Shown piece by piece: positions 47,246-55,530 of a DNA stretch of 63,459 nt. Each line of letters begins with the position of its first letter. The stretch's first letter is position 1. The stretch is taken from contig CAYTFU010000006.1 of NCBI GenBank assembly GCA_964437185.1, positions 1 to 63,459 on the forward strand, in the 5' to 3' direction. The position numbers and the translations under genes were made by a program. The stretch is from UBA10103 sp964437185. Its GTDB lineage: Bacteria > Patescibacteriota > Minisyncoccia > Phycocordibacterales > UBA2100. The notes under the pieces are model-generated. The model saw only the letters and a program-made list of their open reading frames with translations. It ran no database searches and was not told where the DNA came from.

Positions 47246-49765
47246 ATGGCATTTTGGAGACGACTTTTGGGTGATGAAAATCTGACAGCTCTGCGAAAGG
47301 CACAGCCGATCGTGGCAGCCACAAATAGCCTCGAGGAGGCTATGAAAGCACTGAGCGACGCTGAGCTTAGGGCAAAGACGACAGAATTTAAGCGACGACA
47401 TGAGAGCGGTGAGTCACTCGATAATATGGCCGCCGAGGCGTTTGCGACCGTTCGAGAGGCAAGCAGGCGAACGCTTGGGCAGCGGCACTTCGACGTGCAG
47501 CTTATCGGTGGGATGATCATGCACCAAGGGGGAATTGCGGAGATGCGCACGGGAGAAGGTAAGACACTCGTCGCGACGCTTCCGGCGTACCTCAATGCGA
47601 TGAGTGGAAAGGGTGTTCATGTGGTCACTGTCAACGATTACCTCTCGCGTCGAGATACCGTGTGGATGGGGCAGATTTACCACGCGCTCGGGCTTTCGGT
47701 GGGCGTGATCAATCACGAGTCGTCCTTTCTTTACGATCCTTCACACGTGTCTTCCGATGCGTTGGCGAAGGAAGATGAGGTCCGCGACAATCTCGGGAGT
47801 TTCAAGGTCATGTACGATTTTCTCCGCCCGTGTACGCGCAGAGAGGCATATGCAGCCGACATAACCTACGGGACCAATAATGAGTTTGGTTTCGATTATC
47901 TCCGCGACAATCTTGAATACGACCCATCCCTCCTTCGTCAGCGACTCCCAAGAGATGGGGGATACAATTTTGCGATTGTCGACGAGATCGACTCAATTCT
48001 GATTGACGAAGCCCGCACGCCCCTCATCATTTCTGCTCCTGTTTCAGACGCCGAGTCCCTCTACGGGCGCTTTACGACAATTGCGGCGAGTCTTATCGAG
48101 GACGAGGACTATACGGTAGAGCGTAAGCATCGGCAGATCGTCCTCAATGACAGCGGTATTGAAAAGGCGGAAAAAGCCCTCGGTGTTGAGAATATTTACA
48201 CGGATGCGGGCATCAAGTTTGTACACCATCTCGAGACGGCGGTACGCGCTCGTGCCCTCTTCGGACGCGACAAAGAGTATGTCGTGAAAGATGGCCAGAT
48301 CATTATTGTTGACGAATCGACGGGCCGCTTACAGCCTGGCCGCCGTTGGAGCGAGGGTCTACATCAGGCGATAGAGGCGAAGGAGGGTGTCGCCATGCAG
48401 CAGGAGTCGCGCACGTTTGCGTCTATTACCTTCCAAAACTACTTCCGACTCTACGGCAAGTTGGCGGGTATGACAGGGACGGCTGCCACCTCGTCTGAGG
48501 AGTTTTACAAAGTCTATGGGCTCAATACGGTCATCGTGCCGACCAACAAGGTGGCGCAGAGAAAGGATCTCGACGACCTCATTTTTCAGACGGAGGCAGG
48601 GAAAATGAAAGCGATTGCGAAGCACGTCGCTACGCTCCATGCGAAGGGGCAGCCGGTGCTTGTGGGTACTGTCTCTGTCGAAAAAAACGAGTTGCTTTCG
48701 GTGTACTTTAAGCAAGAGGGGATTCCGCACGAACTTCTCAACGCCAAAAATCACGAGCGTGAAGGCGAGATCATTGCGCAAGCGGGGAAACGGGGCGCGG
48801 TGGTGATAGCGACCAACATGGCGGGCCGCGGCGTCGACATCAAACTCGGAGGCAATCCTGGGAGTCCAGAAATGTACGAAGAGGTAAAGGGTCTGGGGGG
48901 TCTCTTCGTGCTCGGTACGGAGCGACACGAAGCGCGCCGAATCGACAATCAGTTGCGTGGACGCTCCGGCCGTCAGGGTGATCCGGGAGAGACGCAATTT
49001 TTCGTTTCGCTTGAAGATTCGCTCATGCGCGTATTTGCCTCGGACATGATCAAGCGCGTCATGGGGACCTTTAAGATTCCCGAGGATGAGCCGATTTACA
49101 ATTCTATGATCACACGCTCCCTCGAAAAAGCTCAGACGCGTATCGAAGAGCTCAATTTTGACGCGCGTAAACACGTGCTCGCCTACGACGATATTCTCAA
49201 CATCCAGCGTCAGAGCGTGTACCAGAGGCGCAGAGATCTTCTCACGGGCGATACGAAGACCGTAGAGGATGAGCTGAAGCGCCTCTCGGAGACGGATGTC
49301 GAGCTTGCTTCCACGATTGAGGCAAAGAAGGTGGAAATCGGCGACGCTTTTTACCCCACTGTCCGGCGATTTCTCCTTCAGACTATCGACTACCTATGGG
49401 TGGAGCATTTGGAAGCGATGGAGTATTTACGAAGCTCAGTAAACCTTCGCGCGTACGGACAGCGCGATCCGCTCGTTGAATATAAGAAGGAGGGATTGAA
49501 GTTGTTTCAAACCATGGAAGCATCGTTTGCCGCGCAGGTGGCGCACACACTTCCGCGATTGGCGACAGGTGCCACCACCTCGCTTTCAGAACGAGCCGTT
49601 CAAAAAGCTATTTCCACTATCTCCGCGACAGGAGGTGCCACTCCAAAGACGAATTACGAGCGCAATGATCGGGTGAAAATTACGAATGGGATAGAGACGA
49701 AGGAAATGAAGTACAAAAAAGCGGAGCCTCTGCTTGCGGGAGGGGAGTGGAAGATTGTTGCATGA
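47246..49765 (+). CDS. secA: preprotein translocase ATPase SecA
   Basis: An 839-residue motor protein. Walker A is in MRTGEGKTLVATLP, the DEAD-type box in IVDEIDSILIDEARTPL, the helicase end motifs in NMAGRGVDIKLGG and IDNQLRGRSGRQGDPG. HVVTVNDYLSRRD and the preprotein cross-linking domain (about 220-350) are in order, then the helical scaffold with DDILNIQRQSVYQRR. The C-terminal zinc-binding linker (CxCxSGxxxxxC) of many SecA proteins is absent; the protein ends GGEWKIVA. It drives Sec-dependent export across the inner membrane through SecYEG. The ATG at 47246 is chosen because of the -10 box and because the family begins with a short FWRRLLG helix. Confidence 0.97.
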   Translation: MAFWRRLLGDENLTALRKAQPIVAATNSLEEAMKALSDAELRAKTTEFKRRHESGESLDNMAAEAFATVREASRRTLGQRHFDVQLIGGMIMHQGGIAEMRTGEGKTLVATLPAYLNAMSGKGVHVVTVNDYLSRRDTVWMGQIYHALGLSVGVINHESSFLYDPSHVSSDALAKEDEVRDNLGSFKVMYDFLRPCTRREAYAADITYGTNNEFGFDYLRDNLEYDPSLLRQRLPRDGGYNFAIVDEIDSILIDEARTPLIISAPVSDAESLYGRFTTIAASLIEDEDYTVERKHRQIVLNDSGIEKAEKALGVENIYTDAGIKFVHHLETAVRARALFGRDKEYVVKDGQIIIVDESTGRLQPGRRWSEGLHQAIEAKEGVAMQQESRTFASITFQNYFRLYGKLAGMTGTAATSSEEFYKVYGLNTVIVPTNKVAQRKDLDDLIFQTEAGKMKAIAKHVATLHAKGQPVLVGTVSVEKNELLSVYFKQEGIPHELLNAKNHEREGEIIAQAGKRGAVVIATNMAGRGVDIKLGGNPGSPEMYEEVKGLGGLFVLGTERHEARRIDNQLRGRSGRQGDPGETQFFVSLEDSLMRVFASDMIKRVMGTFKIPEDEPIYNSMITRSLEKAQTRIEELNFDARKHVLAYDDILNIQRQSVYQRRRDLLTGDTKTVEDELKRLSETDVELASTIEAKKVEIGDAFYPTVRRFLLQTIDYLWVEHLEAMEYLRSSVNLRAYGQRDPLVEYKKEGLKLFQTMEASFAAQVAHTLPRLATGATTSLSERAVQKAISTISATGGATPKTNYERNDRVKITNGIETKEMKYKKAEPLLAGGEWKIVA

Positions 49766-50433
49766 AAGGGTTTGCTTTTGATCTTGAAGGAACCTGTGTA
49801 GATGTAGAAGTTCTTCACTTCACCGCATACGAACGTGCGCTGGCTGAATTTGACGTTACCATGAGTGCTGAAGAAGTGGCCTCCATCCCAGGTGCAATCG
49901 GCGGGGGGAATCTTTTCATTTTTTCCTTCCTACGCACTACCTTTCCGAGTTTGACAGAATCGGCTCTCTACGAGCGTAAAAAATATCATTTCAACGTGCT
50001 ATTCAACGAGGCGGTACTTAATCCAAGAGAAGGGCTTACGGATTATCTCGATTATCTTCGATCAATAGGAGCTCCCGTTTCTATTGGGTCGACAACGCGA
50101 CGGGAGTTTGGAAGGGAAATTCTCAAGCGCTCGGGACTCGATATGTATTTTGATTTCAAATCGTGCGTTTTTCGGGAGGATGTCACGTCTTTGAAGCCGT
50201 CTCCAGAAGTTTACGTACGAACGGCCACATCAATGCAAATTGAGCCGACCGAGCAAATTGTATTCGAAGACTCGATAGTTGGCATAACGGCCGGTATGGC
50301 CGCTGGTTCAGTCGTCGTCGCAATTCCAGGTCAATTTGGATTAAATCCGCGGAGAATGAGCGAACTGAATTCATCCGGGGCACAATCCTTGTATACGACG
50401 TGGAGGTCCGTGCCGCATTCTATAGGGGCTTGA
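49762..50433 (+). CDS. HAD-superfamily hydrolase (beta-phosphoglucomutase/phosphatase-like)
   Basis: A 223-residue HAD protein. The nucleophile motif reads KGFAFDLEGTCVDVE: the first Asp is kept but the second Asp of DxD(T/V) is Glu. Motif II is SIGSTTRREFG (Ser/Thr), motif III LKPSPEVYVRTA (Lys) and motif IV VFEDSIVGITAGMAAG (ED). It has a helical cap between about 18 and 85. It hydrolyses or isomerises a sugar phosphate; the replaced acid/base may change activity. Its start overlaps the secA stop by 4 bp (ATGA), so translation is coupled. Confidence 0.8.
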   Translation: MKGFAFDLEGTCVDVEVLHFTAYERALAEFDVTMSAEEVASIPGAIGGGNLFIFSFLRTTFPSLTESALYERKKYHFNVLFNEAVLNPREGLTDYLDYLRSIGAPVSIGSTTRREFGREILKRSGLDMYFDFKSCVFREDVTSLKPSPEVYVRTATSMQIEPTEQIVFEDSIVGITAGMAAGSVVVAIPGQFGLNPRRMSELNSSGAQSLYTTWRSVPHSIGA

Positions 50434-50452
50434 ACGTGCGAGCCCGCCAACA

Positions 50453-50458
50453 TATGAT
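50453..50458 (+). promoter_or_regulatory. -10 box (TATGAT)
   Basis: TATGAT ends 9 nt before the ATG at 50468, leaving a leader of at most 3 nt for the nucleotidyltransferase gene. Confidence 0.35.
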
Positions 50459-50467
50459 GCCATCTAT

Positions 50468-50992
50468 ATGGGTGAAGTAAAATTGAGAGAGGTCGATAAG
50501 CGCATCATATCGCTTAGTCAGGCTGTAAAAATCGCCAAAAGGGCGAGAGGCAAAGGGCTTCGTGTCGTGACAACAAACGGCGCGTTTGATCTGATCCATG
50601 CCGGCCATGTTCGGAGCCTTTCGCTCGCGAAGGCATACGGCGATATTTTGATAGTCGGAGTAAATTCCGATGCCTCGGTGCGGCAGAGCAAAGGCTCCTT
50701 GCGTCCCATCGTCACGGCCCGCGAACGCGCGAGAATGGTTGCGGCACTCAGACCTGTAGACTATGTGTTCGTGTTCGCATCGAAGACTCCCGTCTCCTGG
50801 ATTACTAAGATACGCCCCCATGTCCACGCGAAGGGGTCTGACAGGGCTGTCGCCGAAATTGTCGAAGGATCTGCTGTTGAAAAATATGGCGGGCGTGTTG
50901 TAAGACTTCCGCACGCTGGAGAACCATCAACGACGCAGTTGATCCAACGAATCATCCGTCTCTATCGAGGCAGGTATCCCGAATCAAAGTAA
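50468..50992 (+). CDS. D-glycero-beta-D-manno-heptose-1-phosphate adenylyltransferase-like (HldE C-domain/RfaE2)
   Basis: A 174-residue nucleotidyltransferase. TTNGAFDLIHAGHVRSLSLA is the HxGH loop, ILIVGVNSDASVRQSKG and PVDYVFVFASKTP are the central segments; the usual ISSTxI motif appears as GEPSTTQLIQRII. This is the stand-alone form of the HldE second domain, which activates heptose-1-phosphate with ATP. A convergent epimerase gene (HldD-like) overlaps its 3' end by 31 bp. ADP-heptose in a CPR cell would feed a glycan rather than LPS, which is inference. Confidence 0.8.
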   Translation: MGEVKLREVDKRIISLSQAVKIAKRARGKGLRVVTTNGAFDLIHAGHVRSLSLAKAYGDILIVGVNSDASVRQSKGSLRPIVTARERARMVAALRPVDYVFVFASKTPVSWITKIRPHVHAKGSDRAVAEIVEGSAVEKYGGRVVRLPHAGEPSTTQLIQRIIRLYRGRYPESK

Positions 50993-51864
50993 TCTTGAAT
51001 ACCTCGGGTAAGGTTATACTCAGGAGTAAAACCGATGGTCGCTTTAATGCGGGATATGTCGCAAGCGATGTTGCTTTGATACGTGTCGCCGTACGGATTA
51101 TCGATGTATTCCGGTACTCTCGAAAGACCGAGTGTCGCATTTAGTAGAGAAATAATTTCATTGAAGCTTGTCGGCTCGCCGCCAGTGCAGTTGAGGATCG
51201 CGCTCTCTTGAGCATCCAACGCTAGAAGATTCGCCCTGACTACATCTTTAATGTAGATATAATCACGCTTCTGCTCACCATTTTTAAAGAGTCTCGGATT
51301 GCCGTTTCGCATTTGTTGAGCAAACTGGTAAATCATATTGGCCATCGTACCTTTGTGGTTTTCTCGAGGTCCATAAACATTACAGTAGCGAAGTCCGACA
51401 ACGCGTATTTTTGGATGTTGAGCGGCAAACCCCATTGCAAAGTCGTCTAGGGCTGCCTTAGATTCTGCGTACGGATTAAGGGGGGATACGGGTCCGTCTT
51501 CGCGATAGGGAGCTGCGAGATTACCGTAGACCGCTGTCGATGACGCGTAGACAATATGTCGCGCGTCGTTTTCCAACGCGTATCGAAAAAGCTTCTGTGA
51601 AGTGTACAGGTTTGCGCGAAACATCTCATCGCGATCCGTTATCGTTGTGTCGGCGATCGCTCCCTGATGAAAAAGCGCATCAATTTTACCTAGCTTTTTC
51701 CATGGAATCTCGCAAGTTCCGATATAGTATATTTTCCCAGCTAGCTGTGGAAGTTTTTGTTCCGAAGTGCTGCCCGTTAGAATAACGTCATGCCCTTGTT
51801 CGAGAAGTGTGAGTGCAAGGTTGGATCCAACAAACCCTGTCCCCCCCGTTACTAAAATACGCAT
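50962..51864 (-). CDS. NAD-dependent epimerase, ADP-heptose 6-epimerase (HldD)-like or related
   Basis: A 300-residue extended SDR: ILVTGGTGFVGSNLALTL, IVYASSTAVYGNLAAPY and PLNPYAESKAALDDFA (Ser and YxxxK), LRYCNVYGPRENHKGTMA, and KRDYIYIKDVVRANLLAL. The pattern of NVYGPRE(x)HKG is that of HldD/RfaD epimerases, and the heptose adenylyltransferase gene beside it makes this the best candidate. A GDP/UDP-sugar epimerase is the alternative. The ATG at 51864 is supported by TATACT on the minus strand (51877-51872), which ends 7 nt upstream; a longer frame extends to 52215 but overlaps gatB and is rejected. Confidence 0.75.
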   Translation of the reverse strand: MRILVTGGTGFVGSNLALTLLEQGHDVILTGSTSEQKLPQLAGKIYYIGTCEIPWKKLGKIDALFHQGAIADTTITDRDEMFRANLYTSQKLFRYALENDARHIVYASSTAVYGNLAAPYREDGPVSPLNPYAESKAALDDFAMGFAAQHPKIRVVGLRYCNVYGPRENHKGTMANMIYQFAQQMRNGNPRLFKNGEQKRDYIYIKDVVRANLLALDAQESAILNCTGGEPTSFNEIISLLNATLGLSRVPEYIDNPYGDTYQSNIACDISRIKATIGFTPEYNLTRGIQDYFDSGYLPR

Positions 51865-51871
51865 AACGGTA

Positions 51872-51877
51872 AGTATA
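51872..51877 (-). promoter_or_regulatory. -10 box (TATACT, minus strand)
   Basis: The plus strand reads AGTATA; on the minus strand TATACT ends 7 nt before the ATG at 51864, giving a leaderless epimerase transcript. Confidence 0.45.
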
Positions 51878-51951
51878 TAAGATAAGATTAGGCCGCGCAC
51901 CACATGTCTGCTATAGGCGAGCGTCTGCCTTGATGGTACATTTGTGCCTAT

Positions 51952-53391
51952 ATGGGTATGTACATTCCTACCATTGGACTTGAAATTCACGCGGAATTGA
52001 AGACGAAAACAAAAATGTTCTGTCGCTCTGCCAATGATCCGTTTAATGCCGAGCCAAATACGCACGTATGCCCCGTTTGCATGGGGCATCCTGGGGCGTT
52101 GCCCGTCATTAATGAGGAGGCGGTGCGGCACGTACTGCGGGTCGGGATTGCGCTGGAAGGTCAATTCGCAGACTATACGGAATTTGATCGAAAAAACTAC
52201 TTTTACGCGGACCAACCAAAAGGCTATCAGCTAAGTCAGTACGAGTACCCACTCGTCTCAGGAGGCGCGCTGCATGGGGTTGCCATTACACGCGTGCACC
52301 TCGAAGAGGACACAGCGAGCTCAATTCACGAAGAAGGGGTGGGAACGGTCGTAGATTACAATCGATCGGGAGTGCCGCTCATGGAACTCGTTACTGAGCC
52401 CGTCATCACATCTTCTAAACAGGCCGGAGACTTTGCTCGCGAGCTTCAGCTACTCCTGCGATATCTCGGCGCTAGCGAGGCAAATATGGAAAAGGGTGAG
52501 ATGCGCGTCGAAGCCAATATCTCTATCAGCCGAGACGAGAAACGTGGCACAAAGGTCGAGGTGAAAAATCTCAACTCATTCCGAGCAATGGAGCGAGCCA
52601 TTGAACACGAGATTAAGCGCCAGGAATCGCTCCTTGCGCGAGGCGAAAATATAGTACAAGAGACTCTTGGGTGGGACGAGGCGAAGCAGGCGACGTTCTC
52701 TCAGCGCGCGAAGGAGGGAAGCGCCGACTACCGGTACTTCCCTGATCCAGATTTGCCGAGCCTTCGACTGTCGGAACTCGCGGCGTTTGACGCAGGCACA
52801 ATAAGACAAACGATGCCGGAGATACCTGCGGTGCGCAGAGCGCGCTATATGGCCCTCGGCGTCAAACAGCAGGATGCAGATAGTTTTGTGAAGACCAGAA
52901 TACTGGGGGATTTTTTTGAGGAAGTCATAAGAGGTCATCAGGATGATCGTAAATGGGTTTCGACGGCAAGTAACTATATCGCAAACGATTTGGTTCCGTA
53001 CCTCCGAGATACCGAAAGTCGAGATACAGAAGTGAGCGGCGAGATACAAATTACACCTGAGAATTTTGCAAAAATTATTGATCTCCTCTCTTCGGGGACA
53101 GTAGCATCTTCGATGGCGAAGGATATTCTCGCACGATCCGTTAGTGGGGCGATGGATCCAATGTTGGTTGCGAAGGAATCAGGATACCTCGTATCAATAT
53201 CGCGATCGGACTTAGAGAAAATCGTAAGTGACGTGCTCGAGAGTAATGCCGCTGTGGTCGCGGACTACAAGGCGGGCAAAGAGGCAGCAATTCAGTATCT
53301 CGTCGGTATGGTTATGAAGAGTAGCAAGGGGAAGGCGGTGCCACAGGCCGCAAGGGAATGTATTCTGCGCCTCATCGCGGCGCATGAGTAG
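51952..53391 (+). CDS. gatB: aspartyl/glutamyl-tRNA(Asn/Gln) amidotransferase subunit B
   Basis: A 479-residue protein matching GatB throughout: IPTIGLEIHAELKTKTKMFC, HVCPVCMGHPGALPVIN (metal-binding Cys pair), RKNYFYADQPKGYQLSQYE, YNRSGVPLMELVTEPVI, and RVEANISISR. The C-terminal GatB_Yqey helical domain (about 330-479) begins near RARYMALGVKQQDA. It makes glutaminyl- or asparaginyl-tRNA from misacylated tRNA together with GatA and GatC, neither of which is in the window. TACATT at 51937-51942 is the likely -10. The second ATG (51958) is equally possible. Confidence 0.97.
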   Translation: MGMYIPTIGLEIHAELKTKTKMFCRSANDPFNAEPNTHVCPVCMGHPGALPVINEEAVRHVLRVGIALEGQFADYTEFDRKNYFYADQPKGYQLSQYEYPLVSGGALHGVAITRVHLEEDTASSIHEEGVGTVVDYNRSGVPLMELVTEPVITSSKQAGDFARELQLLLRYLGASEANMEKGEMRVEANISISRDEKRGTKVEVKNLNSFRAMERAIEHEIKRQESLLARGENIVQETLGWDEAKQATFSQRAKEGSADYRYFPDPDLPSLRLSELAAFDAGTIRQTMPEIPAVRRARYMALGVKQQDADSFVKTRILGDFFEEVIRGHQDDRKWVSTASNYIANDLVPYLRDTESRDTEVSGEIQITPENFAKIIDLLSSGTVASSMAKDILARSVSGAMDPMLVAKESGYLVSISRSDLEKIVSDVLESNAAVVADYKAGKEAAIQYLVGMVMKSSKGKAVPQAARECILRLIAAHE

Positions 53392-53450
53392 CAGTGAGCA
53401 CAGTTTCCACCGTAGCGCTATTCACGCACAGGCGAGACGATTATTCAGGG

Positions 53451-53456
53451 TATAAT
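53451..53456 (+). promoter_or_regulatory. -10 box (TATAAT)
   Basis: A consensus TATAAT ends exactly 6 nt before the ATG at 53463 and is the cleanest example in the window of the leaderless geometry. It also rules out an earlier in-frame ATG at 53394. Confidence 0.55.
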
Positions 53457-53462
53457 AGGGAC

Positions 53463-54380
53463 ATGTCTGACGACGTTGTAATTGAAGGCAAATTATATAT
53501 CTCGTCAAAGCGGGCATCCGAGATGACGGGTTATTCTCAAGATTACATCGGCCAACTCGCTCGCGGGGGGTATATTGACGCGCGCCGCGTGGGCGGGCTC
53601 TGGCATGTATCGTTGCCATCAGTGCAGGAACACGAAAAGAAGTCTCGGGAGGCGAAATCCCAGCAGACATCTGTTCAGAACGCCGATCGAAGTACCTTGT
53701 CTGACATTGATTCACTCGTGACATTTGACGGAATGGACTATGTCTCGGCATCGCGAGCTGCGGAATTATGCGGATATAACGCTGATTATGTAGGGCAACT
53801 GGCCAGATCGGGCACAGTCCCAGCGCGGCAGGTCGGTAATCGATGGTACGTTGGAAGAGAGGCGATTTTGAAACACAAAGCAGAAAAGGACCGACTGTTG
53901 GGCGCTGTCCAATCCGAATCAGTAGGGATACATCATTCTCCGCCACAAAGCTCAACAAATGTCGCAGATTCTCGACGAGATGACGCTGCATCGTATACGT
54001 ACTCGCAAGATTCTCGTGATTTACATCCAAATATTGGTAGGCGAACAGACGCTCTGGAAGACGAGTCAGAAGAGGATGATGGTTACGCCCATAGCGTCAT
54101 CATACCCATTCGTACACCCCCGCCTGACTCGGTAGGTCGACGCGTAATTGGAGTAAATAGAGAAGTACGAGTAGCCAGAAAATCTATATATTATGGCTTT
54201 ATATTTGCTTTTGCTGTTCTGGGTTTTTTTGCTCTGCTTTTTTTCGTTTTTGTTAAACTTGCACCTACTGATAGTTTTCGTTTGCAATCTTCGGACGCGG
54301 GTCTTTTTATGAGAATGGTGGATTTTGTCGGTGACGTGCTGGAAAGCTTTTTGGTTGGCGAGATTACCTACAAGAGGTAG
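53463..54380 (+). CDS. membrane-anchored protein with two excisionase/MerR-like HTH units
   Basis: A 305-residue protein. Two similar helix-turn-helix units occur at about residues 10-58 (YISSKRASEMTGYSQDYIGQ, LARGGYIDARRVGGLWHV) and 90-140 (YVSASRAAELCGYNADYVGQ, LARSGTVPARQVGNRWYV). A disordered Ser/Asp-rich, acidic part (about 145-225) precedes a basic stretch and one transmembrane helix at about 242-265 (YYGFIFAFAVLGFFALLFFV). The last 40 residues lie outside. The HTH units resemble winged DNA-binding domains of excisionase/MerR type; together they may bind DNA and hold it at the membrane. The fibre gene 7 kb further has one such unit. The gene lies 71 nt after gatB. Confidence 0.8.
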   Translation: MSDDVVIEGKLYISSKRASEMTGYSQDYIGQLARGGYIDARRVGGLWHVSLPSVQEHEKKSREAKSQQTSVQNADRSTLSDIDSLVTFDGMDYVSASRAAELCGYNADYVGQLARSGTVPARQVGNRWYVGREAILKHKAEKDRLLGAVQSESVGIHHSPPQSSTNVADSRRDDAASYTYSQDSRDLHPNIGRRTDALEDESEEDDGYAHSVIIPIRTPPPDSVGRRVIGVNREVRVARKSIYYGFIFAFAVLGFFALLFFVFVKLAPTDSFRLQSSDAGLFMRMVDFVGDVLESFLVGEITYKR

Positions 54381-54555
54381 ACAAAGATAAGTCACGTTTG
54401 TAAAAAATTAGCCATCGTGCCCCCCTAAGGCTATGTATAGCTGCAACTCGCCGTCGTTTTTTGGATACTATCCCCACACGTTTCGATCTGCCGAACGGAG
54501 GGTTTGCGATTAATCAAGTAGAATAACAGTAAGGGGTTTTCGACTTCGATTTTTT
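54381..54555. other. intergenic region with possible promoter
   Basis: TAGAAT (54519-54524) stands 31 nt before the next ATG. The stretch just before that ATG (GGGGTTTTCGACTTCGATTTT) resembles the one before the fibre gene (TTTTTTTGACCTCGATTC). No terminator hairpin with T-run was found. Confidence 0.35.
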
Positions 54556-55512
54556 ATGACGTTCACGCATATTCGTTTCACTATATCTACTGTTTTTTTT
54601 ATTGCATTTGCGATGTGCCTGATTATTTTTTCGGGCGTTTTTTATGCGGGGTCTTCGTATGTACATGCACAGGAGGAGATTGTTCCCGCTCCAGCCGAAC
54701 AACTTGTGGGGGATGTCTCCGTATTCCCAAAATCTAAAAGCGCAGTTGCAACTATGGTGACATTCTCTGGGCCTACTGTTGCTTATGGAGACATTGTCGT
54801 CTTTGCGGAGGATTCAAACATCTTCGTGCTGGCAGATCAAACAACCGCTCAGGATGTCTTCGGTGTTGTGATAAAAGATCCGGCGCTCCTCTTCATGTTT
54901 GGAGACGACGAGGGCCGGATTCCTGTGGTCAGTGAGGGTACCGTGCTTGTGAACGTGACTCTTGAGGCTGGCCCCATTGCTCGTGGGGATCCTCTGACAG
55001 CAGCAGGAGTCCCTGGAAAAGCTCGAAAGGCGGTTGCAGGAGAGGCCTCGTTTGCAGTCGCTATGGAGGGATTTTCTGGCGAGGGAGGCGTTTTAGTAGA
55101 GGGACCTGACGGCACAGGGATTATGTCTGGAACGATATCTGCAGATATGCAGAGGGGGGGAGTGGGTTCGGTGGCATCGGTGGTGGGAGTTGAAAAGTGC
55201 GATTCGCTTTTGTGCGGCGTGTTGGCAATTATTGAGCCACAGGTTGTTATGTCATTGTCGCGATACGCACTCTCAGGCGTCATTGCTGCCATCTCACTCT
55301 TGTTTGCATTTAGAAGTTTTATGTCTGATGCGAATTACGGAATTATTTCGATCGGGCGAAATCCAAGCGCGAAAAATTCAATACGCTCGCTTGTCTACTT
55401 CAATGCCTTTCTTGCGCTCACGATCGCCGGGATCGGTTTGTTTACTGCTGTCGCCATTCTGCTTATTGGAGATTCCCCATCGATTATTAATTCCGCAAGC
55501 GTAACGCCGTAG
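54556..55512 (+). CDS. exported membrane protein with fibre-like beta domain and c-subunit-like hairpin
   Basis: A 318-residue protein. A signal peptide or anchor (about 8-38, ending SSYVHAQ) is followed by a beta-rich external domain (about 55-210). Its phrases VAYGDIVVFAEDSN, FGVVIKDPALLF, VPVVSEGTVLVNV, ARGDPLTAAGVPGKARKA resemble domains of long bacterial/phage-type fibres. Two C-terminal helices follow: SRYALSGVIAAISLLFAF and SLVYFNAFLALTIAGIGLF. They are joined by YGIISIGRNPSAKNSIR, a loop like that of ATP-synthase subunit c (R-(N/Q)-P, later Arg). The carboxylate needed for proton binding is absent. It lies directly before the ATP synthase genes. Function unknown. Confidence 0.6.
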   Translation: MTFTHIRFTISTVFFIAFAMCLIIFSGVFYAGSSYVHAQEEIVPAPAEQLVGDVSVFPKSKSAVATMVTFSGPTVAYGDIVVFAEDSNIFVLADQTTAQDVFGVVIKDPALLFMFGDDEGRIPVVSEGTVLVNVTLEAGPIARGDPLTAAGVPGKARKAVAGEASFAVAMEGFSGEGGVLVEGPDGTGIMSGTISADMQRGGVGSVASVVGVEKCDSLLCGVLAIIEPQVVMSLSRYALSGVIAAISLLFAFRSFMSDANYGIISIGRNPSAKNSIRSLVYFNAFLALTIAGIGLFTAVAILLIGDSPSIINSASVTP

Positions 55513-55515
55513 AAT
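55510..55515 (+). promoter_or_regulatory. -10 box (TAGAAT) of the ATP synthase operon
   Basis: TAGAAT overlaps the stop codon of the preceding gene. Predicted transcription start is near 55522, so the ATG at 55531 rather than 55519 would be the first usable start on that transcript. Confidence 0.4.
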
Positions 55516-55530
55516 GGTATGGTTACATCA

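Noticed and set aside
51865..52215. N-terminal extension of the HldD-like epimerase by 117 codons
   Set aside because: The extension is antisense to gatB and to its promoter, while the Rossmann fold starts right at the ATG at 51864 with a TATACT box before it.
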